DNA from: Crossiella sp. S99.2
Lineage (GTDB): Bacteria; Actinomycetota; Actinomycetes; Mycobacteriales; Pseudonocardiaceae
Assembly: GCF_023094165.1 (NCBI RefSeq)
Contig: NZ_JALMDK010000007.1
Span: 313,099 to 377,098 of the forward strand
Direction of reading: 5' to 3'
DNA length: 64,000 nt
Both the position numbers and the translations under genes were made by a program. The notes under the pieces are model-generated. The model was not told the origin of the DNA and ran no database searches. It saw only the letters and a program-made list of their open reading frames with translations. Below, one piece after another: positions 56,757-64,000 of this stretch; positions within the stretch are counted from its first letter, which is position 1; the number at the start of each line of letters is the position of its first letter.

Positions 56757-59700
56757 CCATGGCCGGGCCACGCTACGAACCCGCCGACTTCTTCCTGCTG
56801 CGCGCCCCCGCGCTGCCCGCCGGGGTCTACCAGGACCTGCTCGCCACCACCACCGACAACCCGGACCAGGCACGCGCCGAGGTAAGGCAACGGTTGTATG
56901 CTTTGGCCGCTCAGCCCGCGGTGCGCCGCGCGCTGACCGTGGCCAGCGGCGACCTGGTGGACGCGCTGGACCGGGCGGAAAGCTCGGCCACCACGGACAA
57001 ACGCACCCGGCGGCTGCACTCCCGGCTGCTGCGCTACCTGATCCGGATGACCACCCGGCCCACCCCCTTCGGTGCGTTTTCTGGCGTGGCCGTCGGCGAG
57101 TTCGGCCCGGAGACCACTGCCTGCCTGGGCGAATCAGCGTTGCGGGACAACCGGATCCGCGCCGACATGGCCTGGCTGCTCACCCTGATCAAACAGCTGG
57201 AGTCCGATGAGCAGCTGCGCCCGCATCTGCGGGTGGTGCTCAACTCCAGCGTGCACCGCAGCGGCGACCGCCTCGTGCTGCCCTACGCCGATATCTACGG
57301 CCACAATGACAATCGCGCGGTCCGGGTGCGGGCCACCACCGCGGCGCTGGCGGTGACCAGGCTGGCCGCCACCCCGATCCCACTGGCCCAGCTGCTCGCC
57401 GGACTGGCCGAGGAGTTCCCCGGCGTCGACCCGGCCAGAGTGAGCGGGCTGGTCGAGGAACTGCGCACGCTCAACTTCCTCACCAGCGACCTGCGCCCGC
57501 CGCTGACCGTGGCCCAGCCCGAAGCCCAGCTGGCCAAGCAACTCGCCGGGATCGAGGCCGCGGGCGAGATCGCCGAGTCCCTGCGCGAGGTGATCAACCT
57601 CGCCCACCGCGCCGCCACCGAGCCCGAGCCGGCCGCACTCGCCGAGCTGACCGCCGCCCAGCGTGCCCTGACTCCCGAGCACACCGGCCCGACCTACCAG
57701 CTCGACGCCACCCTGGACCTGCCGCGCACCCGGCTCTCCGGCGCGGTCGGCGAGGCGGTGGCCGAGGCGGTGGACTGCCTGATGCGCCTGTCCGCCGCGC
57801 TGCCAGGGCACAACCATCATCTGGCCCAGTACCGGGACGCCTTCACCGAACGGTACGGGCTGCTCGCCCTGGTGCCGGTGCTGGAACTGCTCAGCCCCGA
57901 ACACGGCCTGGACGCGCCGCCCACCTACACCGAGCCGCCGCGCGGCTATCCGTTGCCGCACAACGTCCAAGAACCCTGGCAGCAGGACTTCGACCGGGTG
58001 CTCACCGAGTTCGCCGTGCAGGCCTGGTGCGCGGGCGAGCACGAGATCGAGCTGACCGACGAGTGGCTGCACCGCTTCGCCCCACTGGAGGACGCCCCGC
58101 CGCTCGCGCTGTACCCGGCCCTGGACGTCTTCGCGCAGATCTCTACCGACCGGTCGGTAGACAGCGGTGCGTGGCGGGCGGTGCTGCGGCAGGAGGGCCT
58201 GGCCTTCGGCGGCCGGACCTCCGGGCGGTTCTTCGACCTGCTCGGCGAGGACGCGGTGGACCGGCTGCGCGGCTACGCCCGGCGCGAGGAGGAGCTGAGC
58301 CCCGAGGTCGTCTACGCCGAACTGTGCTACCTGCCCAACCATGGCCGCGCGGCCAACGTGGCGCTGCGCCCGTTGCTGCGCGGGTACGAGGTGCCGGTGA
58401 ACACCACGCCCTCGGTGCCGCCGGACCGGGTGATCGACCTGGCCGACCTATGCGTCGGCGCGAACGAGGACCGGTTTTTCCTGTGGTCCAAGCGGTTGGG
58501 CAAGCAGGTGGTGGTCTCGCAGAACCACATGCTCAGCCCGCACGTGGCGCCCAACGTGGCCAGGTTCGTGCTGGAGGTCTCCAACGACGGCTACGCCATG
58601 CCCTGCGGATTCCGCTGGGGCCCACTGGAAACCATGCCGTTCCTGCCCAGGGTCACCCGCGGCAAGGTCGTGCTGCGCCCCGCCCAGTGGACCCTGAACG
58701 CCTTGCCGGGCAAGGACTTCCCCGCCGAGGTGCGGGCCTGGCGGGACCGCTGGAAGGTGCCGCGGCACGTGTACCTGGTGGAGGCGGACAACCGGCTGCT
58801 GCTCGACCTGGAGCACCCGATGTGCCTGGACGAGCTGGCCACCGAATGCAACCGCGGCCCGGAACCGGTGACCCTGCACGAAATGCTGCCCGCCTTCGAC
58901 CAGCAGTGGCTGCGCGATGCCGACGGCGCGGCCTACCTGGAGGAGATCGTCGTCCCGTTGATCGCGAAGAACAGCGCGGACACCGCGCGCAGCGAGGTCA
59001 CCCTCACCGCACCGACCGGCAACGCACCCGAGATCATCCGGCAGCACCTGCCCGGCGGACAGTGGACCTTCCTCAAGCTGTACGCGGGCATCACCCAGCA
59101 GGACGAGGTCATCGCCACCCGGCTGCGCGAACTGGTCGCGATGCTGCGCGAACAGGGGCTCATCGACCGCTGGTTCTACATCCGCTACATGGACCCGCGT
59201 CCGCACCTGCGCCTGCGCTTCCGCGCGGCCGATCTCGAAGTGGCGCCGCAACTTCTCTGGTACCTGACCATCTGGAGTGGACAGCTGGCCGAGGAGGGCC
59301 TGGCCTTCGACACCGCCATCGCGGGCTACACCCCGGAGATCGAACGCTACGGCGGCCCGCCCGTCTTCGACACCGTGGAGCCGCTCTTCGCCGCCAACAG
59401 CGAGGTCACCGCCGAGCTGGTCGCGTTGCTGCACAACGACAAGGACGGCATCCGGCCGGAGTTCGCCGCCATCGCCGCGGTGGACACCCTGTACCGGCAA
59501 TGGGGTCTGACCCCGCGCGAACGCATGGAGTTGCTGCCCGGCAGCGGCGGCGCGGACGCCGAGGCCGCGCGCACCGAGTTCCAGCAGCAGCGGGCCTACC
59601 TCACCGAACTGCTCGTGCCCTGGGACTACCGGCCGCACGAACTGGGCCGCGACCACCATCGGCTGATCAGCGAAATCCTGGCCCCGCAACAGGAATCGGT

Positions 59701-59905
59701 CGAAGCCGCCGCGCACGCGGTGCGGGTGGCCGCGGCCGAGGGCGTGCTGTGGGGCGCCGAGTCCAGCGTGCTGGGCAGCCTGGCGCACATGCAGATCAAC
59801 CGGCTGCTGCCGATCGACCTGCGCCGGGAATCGCACCTCTACGCCGTGTGGCGGCACACTTTGCGCGCCATCGGCGGCCGACCCGCACCGGAGGCACGGG
59901 CATGA
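56753..59905 (+). CDS. lanB: Class I lantibiotic dehydratase, full length
   Basis: 1050 residues. The glutamylation domain (Lant_dehydr_N) fills about residues 1-700 (YEPADFFLLRAPALPAG, LRYLIRMTTRPTPFGAFSGVAVG, FLWSKRLGKQVVV). The elimination domain (SpaB_C) fills about 770-1040 (QWTFLKLYAGITQQDEVI, WFYIRYMDPRPHLRLRFR, LPIDLRRESHLYAVWRHTL). The protein uses glutamyl-tRNA to activate Ser/Thr and then eliminates glutamate. It is one chain, not the split form of thiopeptide systems. GTG start overlapping lanC; an ATG at 56759 is possible. A perfect TetR-type palindrome lies inside the gene at 58142. Confidence 0.96.
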   Translation: MTMAGPRYEPADFFLLRAPALPAGVYQDLLATTTDNPDQARAEVRQRLYALAAQPAVRRALTVASGDLVDALDRAESSATTDKRTRRLHSRLLRYLIRMTTRPTPFGAFSGVAVGEFGPETTACLGESALRDNRIRADMAWLLTLIKQLESDEQLRPHLRVVLNSSVHRSGDRLVLPYADIYGHNDNRAVRVRATTAALAVTRLAATPIPLAQLLAGLAEEFPGVDPARVSGLVEELRTLNFLTSDLRPPLTVAQPEAQLAKQLAGIEAAGEIAESLREVINLAHRAATEPEPAALAELTAAQRALTPEHTGPTYQLDATLDLPRTRLSGAVGEAVAEAVDCLMRLSAALPGHNHHLAQYRDAFTERYGLLALVPVLELLSPEHGLDAPPTYTEPPRGYPLPHNVQEPWQQDFDRVLTEFAVQAWCAGEHEIELTDEWLHRFAPLEDAPPLALYPALDVFAQISTDRSVDSGAWRAVLRQEGLAFGGRTSGRFFDLLGEDAVDRLRGYARREEELSPEVVYAELCYLPNHGRAANVALRPLLRGYEVPVNTTPSVPPDRVIDLADLCVGANEDRFFLWSKRLGKQVVVSQNHMLSPHVAPNVARFVLEVSNDGYAMPCGFRWGPLETMPFLPRVTRGKVVLRPAQWTLNALPGKDFPAEVRAWRDRWKVPRHVYLVEADNRLLLDLEHPMCLDELATECNRGPEPVTLHEMLPAFDQQWLRDADGAAYLEEIVVPLIAKNSADTARSEVTLTAPTGNAPEIIRQHLPGGQWTFLKLYAGITQQDEVIATRLRELVAMLREQGLIDRWFYIRYMDPRPHLRLRFRAADLEVAPQLLWYLTIWSGQLAEEGLAFDTAIAGYTPEIERYGGPPVFDTVEPLFAANSEVTAELVALLHNDKDGIRPEFAAIAAVDTLYRQWGLTPRERMELLPGSGGADAEAARTEFQQQRAYLTELLVPWDYRPHELGRDHHRLISEILAPQQESVEAAAHAVRVAAAEGVLWGAESSVLGSLAHMQINRLLPIDLRRESHLYAVWRHTLRAIGGRPAPEARA
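58142..58161. promoter_or_regulatory. TetR-type palindrome inside lanB
   Basis: TCTACCGACCGGTCGGTAGA is a perfect 20-bp palindrome with the same arms as the two sites at 50.3 kb. It encodes STDRSVD in lanB. Confidence 0.5.
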
Positions 59906-61698
59906 CCACCAAGAACCACTGGCTGCGGATCGCCAAGATGCTGTGGGACCTCAGTCCCTTGCGGGTGCTGGCGCTGATCCTGGTCACCGTCGCGGTGTCG
60001 GTGGTGCCCGCGGTGCAGCTGCAACTCACCGCCAGCGCGGTGCAGACCGTGGCCGACGCGATCACCGCCGGCGGCGTGGGCGAGCACGGCTCGGCGGTGC
60101 TCGCGGTGGGCCTGCTGATCCTGGCCGTGTCCGTAATGGCGCACCTGCTCGGGGTGTGGCACGGCTATCTGGACTCGGTGCTGCGGCTGCACCTGTCCAC
60201 CGCGGTGGGCGAGGAGGTGATGCGCAAGGGCACCCGGATGGACCTGCAGGACTACGAGAGCGCCGACTCCTACGACAAGTTGCAGCGGGCCTTCCAGGAG
60301 AGCAGCGGATCGCGCATCCACCAGCTGTTCACCGACACCCTCGGCTTCGCCCGCGAACTGATCACCATCCTGTCCGTGTCCGCGGTGCTGTTCTCCTGGA
60401 ACTTCTGGGTCGCGGTGCTGATCCTGCTCTCGCCGATCCCGTCCGCCATCGCGCAGATGTGGTACGGCAAGAAGATGTACGAGATCGAGTACGGCCGGGC
60501 CGCCGATCGCCGCAGGCTGTTCTATCTCCAGTACCTGACCACCACGGACCACTCGTTCAAGGAGGTCCGGCTCTTCCAGCTCGGCGACCATCTTATCGGC
60601 GCCTACCGGGACCAGGTGCGCCGCTTCCTCAAGGTGGACCGCGATCTGACCCGCCGCCAGTCGGTCTCGCTCGGCGTGTTCGGTCTGCTCAGCGTACTGA
60701 TCTCGGCCGGTGCACTGGTGTTCGCGATGCTGTCCACAATGGAGACTGGTCGGCTCGGCGAGCTGGCCGGGTACCTGCAAGCCATCGGGATCGTGCAGGC
60801 ATCCGGGCACAGCCTGCTGGTGGGTGTGGCCAACCTGTTCGAGAACAAGCTGTTCGTGAGCAACCTGTTCGAGCTGTTCGACCTGCCCGAACGGCAGATC
60901 CGCGGCGGCAACCGGAAATTCCCGGCGAAACTGCGTCAGGGCATCGAATTCCGGGAGGTCAGCTTCACCTACCCGGGCACCGAGGACCAGGTTCTCGACC
61001 GGGTCAGCTTCACCCTGCCCGCAGGGAACTGCGTGGCCCTGGTCGGGCAGAACGGCGCCGGCAAGACCACCCTGGTCAAACTGCTCACCAGGCTCTACGA
61101 ACCCACCGGCGGCCAGATCCTCCTCGAAGGCGTGCCGATCGAGGAATACGACCTGGAGGAGCTGCGCCGCAACCTGGGAGTGATCTTCCAGGACTACATC
61201 AAGTACGAACTGCCGGTGCGGGACAACATCGGCTTCGGCCAGATCGAACACCGCGCCGACACCGCCCGGGTCCGCCGCGCCGCCGAGGCCAGTGGCGCGG
61301 ATTCCATTGTGGACACTCTGTCGGACGGCTACGACGCCATGCTGGGCCGCCACTTCGAGAACGGCAGCCAGCTCTCCGGCGGCCAGTGGCAGAAGGTCGC
61401 CCTGGCTCGGGCGTTCATGCGGGCCGCGCCGATCGTGGTGCTGGACGAGCCCACCGCCTCCATCGACGCAGAGGCCGAAACCGAGATCTTCCAACGCTTC
61501 CGCAGCATCGCGGACCGCTCCACCAGCCTGCTGGTGGCACACCGGTTCTCCACCGTCCGGATCGCCGACAAGATCATCGTCATCGAGGGCGGCCGACTGG
61601 TCGAACAGGGCACGCACGCCGAACTGATGCGCCTCGGCGGCCACTACGCCTACCTGTTCAACCTGCAGGCCGCCGGATACCAGCCGGAGCACACGTGA
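59902..61698 (+). CDS. lanT: ABC transporter (membrane-ATPase fusion), probable lanthipeptide exporter
   Basis: 598 residues. The membrane domain (about 15-320) has hydrophobic segments such as VLALILVTVAVSVVP, AVLAVGLLILAVSVMAHLLGV and FWVAVLILLSPIPSAI. The ATPase has Walker A LVGQNGAGKTTLVK, Q-loop GVIFQDYIKYEL, signature SQLSGGQWQKVALARA, Walker B IVVLDEPTASID and switch His VAHRFSTVR. No N-terminal C39 protease domain, so leader removal must be done elsewhere. Start by ATGA overlap with lanB; stop overlaps the next GTG. It could also give self-protection, as no separate immunity gene is seen. Confidence 0.93.
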   Translation: MTTKNHWLRIAKMLWDLSPLRVLALILVTVAVSVVPAVQLQLTASAVQTVADAITAGGVGEHGSAVLAVGLLILAVSVMAHLLGVWHGYLDSVLRLHLSTAVGEEVMRKGTRMDLQDYESADSYDKLQRAFQESSGSRIHQLFTDTLGFARELITILSVSAVLFSWNFWVAVLILLSPIPSAIAQMWYGKKMYEIEYGRAADRRRLFYLQYLTTTDHSFKEVRLFQLGDHLIGAYRDQVRRFLKVDRDLTRRQSVSLGVFGLLSVLISAGALVFAMLSTMETGRLGELAGYLQAIGIVQASGHSLLVGVANLFENKLFVSNLFELFDLPERQIRGGNRKFPAKLRQGIEFREVSFTYPGTEDQVLDRVSFTLPAGNCVALVGQNGAGKTTLVKLLTRLYEPTGGQILLEGVPIEEYDLEELRRNLGVIFQDYIKYELPVRDNIGFGQIEHRADTARVRRAAEASGADSIVDTLSDGYDAMLGRHFENGSQLSGGQWQKVALARAFMRAAPIVVLDEPTASIDAEAETEIFQRFRSIADRSTSLLVAHRFSTVRIADKIIVIEGGRLVEQGTHAELMRLGGHYAYLFNLQAAGYQPEHT

Positions 61699-62690
61699 AA
61701 ACCTCGATCTTCGTCCCGGTGATGCCCGCCAGCCCGGCCGACCTCACCCCGTACGCCGAGTTGGTCCGCGACACCGCCGCCCACCGCCTGTGGCAGGGCC
61801 AGTCCCTCGGCCTGGAAACCCACCAGGGCTTCGCCTACCTGGCCGGCGCTGGCCTGACCGTGCCGGTGGGCACCAGCGTCACCCTGACCGCGCTGCGCCA
61901 CCCCTACGAGGCCGCCCTGCACGCCCGCTCCCTGGCCGCGCTCACCGGCCACAGCCCGGTGCTGGGCATCGGCGCGGGCGCCCCGGAACTCGTGGAATCC
62001 TTGCACGGCAAGCCCTATCCCAGCCCACTCACCGCGATCGCCGACTACCTCACCATCCTGCGCGGCCTGCTCGCCGGCGAGGTCGTCAACCACCAGGGCC
62101 GCGAGTACCGCATGCACGGCGCCCTGCCCCCACTCGACCACCCACCGGTCGAACTCGGCCTCGGCGTCCTGCGCCCCGCCGCGGCCCGCCTGGCCGGGGA
62201 ACTCGCCGACGCCGCGATCACCTGGATGACCCCGCCGGACTACCTCCGCACCGTCCTGCGCCCGGAACTCGAAGCTGGCGCCGCCAAAGCCGGCCGCCCT
62301 GTGCCCCGGATCGTGGCGGTGGTGCACGTCGCGATCCGCCGCTACGGCCGCGATCCACACCTGGTGGCCCTGAACGCGGCCCGCGAACACCTGTCCGCCC
62401 CGCACTACATCGACATGCTCCGCCGCGCCGGCCTGCGCGTGCACCCCGCCCAACCCGGCCTCAGCGCCCGCGCCCTGGTCGACGCGGACGTGGTCCTCAC
62501 CGGCTCGGCCCGGGAGATCGCGACTGGGCTGCAACGCTATCGGGAGGCCGGGGTCGACGAGATCGTGCTCAACACAGCGGGGGTCCGGATGACCGAGGAC
62601 CGCGACGCCGCCCTGCGCGATCTCACCGACCTCCTGGCCCAGGTGATCACGCCGGAATCTCGCCAGCCAGCCCCCGTCGGACATCCCTAA
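61695..62690 (+). CDS. Luciferase-like (LLM) flavin/F420-dependent oxidoreductase, candidate lanthipeptide-tailoring reductase
   Basis: 331 residues, GTG overlapping the lanT stop by 4 bp. TIM-barrel LLM fold: KTSIFVPVMP, HRLWQGQSLGLETHQGFAYLAGAG, TVPVGTSVTLTALRHPYEAALHARSLAALTGHSPVLGIGAG, DYLTILRGLLAGEVVNHQGREY and GVDEIVLNTAG. F420-dependent LLM members of the LanJ_C type (for example LxmJ of lexapeptide) reduce dehydroalanine or dehydrobutyrine to D-amino acids in lanthipeptides. Tight coupling to lanCBT makes that role the best inference, but oxidation or another tailoring step is possible. Confidence 0.84.
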   Translation: MKTSIFVPVMPASPADLTPYAELVRDTAAHRLWQGQSLGLETHQGFAYLAGAGLTVPVGTSVTLTALRHPYEAALHARSLAALTGHSPVLGIGAGAPELVESLHGKPYPSPLTAIADYLTILRGLLAGEVVNHQGREYRMHGALPPLDHPPVELGLGVLRPAAARLAGELADAAITWMTPPDYLRTVLRPELEAGAAKAGRPVPRIVAVVHVAIRRYGRDPHLVALNAAREHLSAPHYIDMLRRAGLRVHPAQPGLSARALVDADVVLTGSAREIATGLQRYREAGVDEIVLNTAGVRMTEDRDAALRDLTDLLAQVITPESRQPAPVGHP

Positions 62691-62700
62691 CCTCGGCGGC

Positions 62701-63123
62701 ATGAGCGCCGAGATCGTCCGACAAGCCTGGCAGACCTTCAGCACCCGCGACCGGGACCGGATCGCCGCCGTCTTCACCCCCGACGCGGAATGGCTTGCCC
62801 CGGCAGGGAATGCCACCGCCCGCGCCCTGGACATCACCAACCACATGGTGGGCCGCGAGCAGATCGCGCACTTCCTGGCCGTGGACTTCCCCCGCCTGTT
62901 CACCAGCGATATCGGGGTCACCTTCCGCGGCTTCCACGCCGTGGGTGACACGGTGATCGTCGAGGAGACCATGACCGCCACCCTGGCCGACGGCAGCCAC
63001 TACGCCAACGACTACTGCCTGGTCTTCGAGGTCCACAATGGACTGATCCACCGGGTGCGCGAGTACCTGGACACCGCCCGCGGCGCCCGCCAGCTGCACG
63101 CCGTGGCGCCGTTACCGAAGTGA
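62701..63123 (+). CDS. SnoaL-like (NTF2 fold) protein
   Basis: 140 residues, ATG 10 bp after the oxidoreductase stop. NTF2/SnoaL pattern: IVRQAWQTFSTRDRDRIAAVFTPDAEWLAP, HMVGREQIAHFLAVDFPRLF, VIVEETMTATLADGSHYANDYCLVFEVHNGLIHRVREYLDTAR. Such cone-shaped proteins act as isomerases, hydrolases or binding proteins; the family alone does not say which. The close spacing suggests it is transcribed with the lanthipeptide genes, though it may be a bystander. The word GTCCACAATGGAC occurs at 63031. Confidence 0.88.
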   Translation: MSAEIVRQAWQTFSTRDRDRIAAVFTPDAEWLAPAGNATARALDITNHMVGREQIAHFLAVDFPRLFTSDIGVTFRGFHAVGDTVIVEETMTATLADGSHYANDYCLVFEVHNGLIHRVREYLDTARGARQLHAVAPLPK

Positions 63124-63292
63124 CGGAGCACACCGGGCCGTACACATCACCTCCACAACATCCGCACAACTCGAAAATCAGGTGCCTGGCCTGCGCTGAT
63201 CCCGGTTAGGGTGCGCAGGTCAGGGGCGGTCGGCGCGCGATTGACCCTGGGGGAGTAGTTCCGGCGCGCACCGAAGCAGAAACAGAGTGAAC

Positions 63293-63760
63293 ATGATGTC
63301 TTCCACCCGCCTCGCCCTGCTCGCCCTCACCCTGGGTGGCGCGTTGCTCGCCGCCGGTTGCGGTGGCGGCGCACCCGCGGCTCCGGCCAACTGCGATCAG
63401 CAGCAGTCCGCGGTCGCCGCCGCGGAGAAGGCCAACACCGAAGCCGACACCGCGGCCAAGACCGCCGAGGGCAAGCTCGCCGAGGTCAACAAGACCAAGG
63501 ACACGGCCAACGCCGAGGCCGACAAGGCCAGCGAGAAGGCCAAGGAACTGCACGAGAAGGCCAAGAAGGGCGGCGCCGCGCAGGCCGCCGACTCCGCGGA
63601 GGCCGCGGCCAAGTCGGCCGACCTGATGGCCAAGGCCACCGGGCTGATCGTGGAGGCCATGGAGGCCCGCGAGAAGGCGGAGGCCGGCCGCACCAAGGCC
63701 AACGAGACCGCCAAGGCGCTCACCGAGGCCAAGCAGAAGCTGACCGACTGCCGTAAGTGA
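63293..63760 (+). CDS. Lipoprotein with long Ala/Lys/Glu-rich coiled coil
   Basis: About 155 residues; GTG 63287, ATG 63293 and ATG 63296 are all possible starts. Signal peptide with lipobox LLAAGCGG. The mature part is almost wholly helical heptads of Ala, Lys and Glu (EKANTEADTAAKTAEGKLAE and similar), with a Cys near each end (NCDQQQ and DCRK). Probably a surface spacer or cell-wall-interacting rod; no enzyme signature. It is closed by a strong hairpin terminator. Confidence 0.85.
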   Translation: MMSSTRLALLALTLGGALLAAGCGGGAPAAPANCDQQQSAVAAAEKANTEADTAAKTAEGKLAEVNKTKDTANAEADKASEKAKELHEKAKKGGAAQAADSAEAAAKSADLMAKATGLIVEAMEAREKAEAGRTKANETAKALTEAKQKLTDCRK

Positions 63761-63766
63761 CCCGCG

Positions 63767-63810
63767 CGCCCGGTCCGCCACCCCCGAACCGGGTGGCGGC
63801 GGACCGGGCG
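63767..63810 (+). terminator. Hairpin terminator after the coiled-coil lipoprotein gene
   Basis: The left arm 63767-63783 and the right arm 63791-63810 pair over 17 bp with a 3-base bulge on the right; the loop is CCGAACC. Confidence 0.78.
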
Positions 63811-63824
63811 GCTAGCGTGAGTGC

Positions 63825-64000
63825 GTGACCCTGTACGACATCCCGCTGCAGACCCTCACCGGCGAACCCACCACCCTGGGCGAGCTGAGCGGCAAGGCCG
63901 TGCTGATCGTCAACGTCGCCTCCAAGTGCGGCCTGACCAATCAGTACCTCGGCCTGGAGGCCATCCACGAGCGCTACGCCGAACGCGGGTTCGCCGTGGT
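63825..64000 (+). CDS. Glutathione peroxidase-family protein, 5' part (runs off the window)
   Basis: GTG start at 63825. The first 58 residues read VTLYDIPLQTLTGEPTTLGELSG and then VLIVNVASKCGLTNQYLGLEAIHERYAERGFAVV, the standard start of the GPx thioredoxin fold. The peroxidatic residue is Cys in SKCGLT. In actinobacteria these enzymes usually use thioredoxin rather than glutathione. The rest lies beyond base 64000. Confidence 0.92.
   Translation, partial: MTLYDIPLQTLTGEPTTLGELSGKAVLIVNVASKCGLTNQYLGLEAIHERYAERGFAV

Noticed and set aside
58027-62690. Two very long plus-strand frames in alternative phase across lanB, lanT and the LLM gene
   Set aside because: Arg/Pro/Gly-rich shadows; parts are in frame with the real ABC transporter and LLM genes but the extensions are not coherent protein.

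Overview
The window is high-GC, densely packed actinobacterial chromosome. SARP/AfsR and LAL regulators, a class I lanthipeptide cluster, secreted hydrolases, a chitin-active lytic monooxygenase and a MsiK-style sugar ABC operon without its own ATPase point to a filamentous actinomycete. Pseudonocardiales is my best guess from protein style, but this is not provable from the window alone. No rRNA, tRNA or CRISPR array was seen.

Layout. 0-2.5 kb: the 3' end of a WD40 propeller gene converging on a ketosynthase III-like gene with an apparent one-base frameshift. 2.5-8.5 kb: lnt, a secreted S8 protease with two PKD domains, a DUF574-type methyltransferase, a MerR regulator with a recognisable operator, and a DUF4190-MmpS membrane protein. 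8.6-24.8 kb: a SARP regulator, then a DevR/DevS (DosR/DosS)-like hypoxia or dormancy island. The sensor keeps the heme-ligand His. Around it lie a P-type-ATPase-like protein that has lost its catalytic motifs, an HypE without its C-terminal Cys, an FMN split-barrel protein, an HypF without its acylphosphatase domain, a double universal stress protein and a short Acg-like nitroreductase. DevR-box-like palindromes (9-12 of 14 consensus positions) precede the six presumed target genes. A solo tnpB and a secreted protein interrupt the island.

24.9-34 kb: a 1347-residue trypsin-nSTAND NTPase-propeller protein, a tandem-MerR (TioE-type) regulator divergent from an erythromycin-esterase homologue, and a LAL regulator. 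34-42 kb: DUF2306 protein, LacI repressor, duplicated LacI operator, sugar-binding lipoprotein, two permeases and a GH2 beta-galactosidase, together a galactoside uptake and hydrolysis unit. 42-54 kb: secreted esterases, a serine hydrolase, a DUF305 lipoprotein, an AA10 monooxygenase with a DasR-like site upstream, an SDR/LysR pair, a second erythromycin-esterase homologue and a GNAT protein. 54.8-63 kb: a lanthipeptide locus: SARP regulator, FDLD-leader precursor with six cysteines, a strong hairpin, then translationally coupled lanC-lanB-ABC transporter-luciferase-like oxidoreductase, and a SnoaL-like gene. The window ends with a coiled-coil lipoprotein and the start of a glutathione peroxidase.

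Two genome-style signals cut across the layout. One is a family of five nested intergenic palindromes built from shared words such as GTTGGCC and GGCGTACC, four of them between convergent gene ends. The other is a recurrent quasi-palindromic word, GTCCAYWRTGGAC, usually inside genes and often using rare codons.
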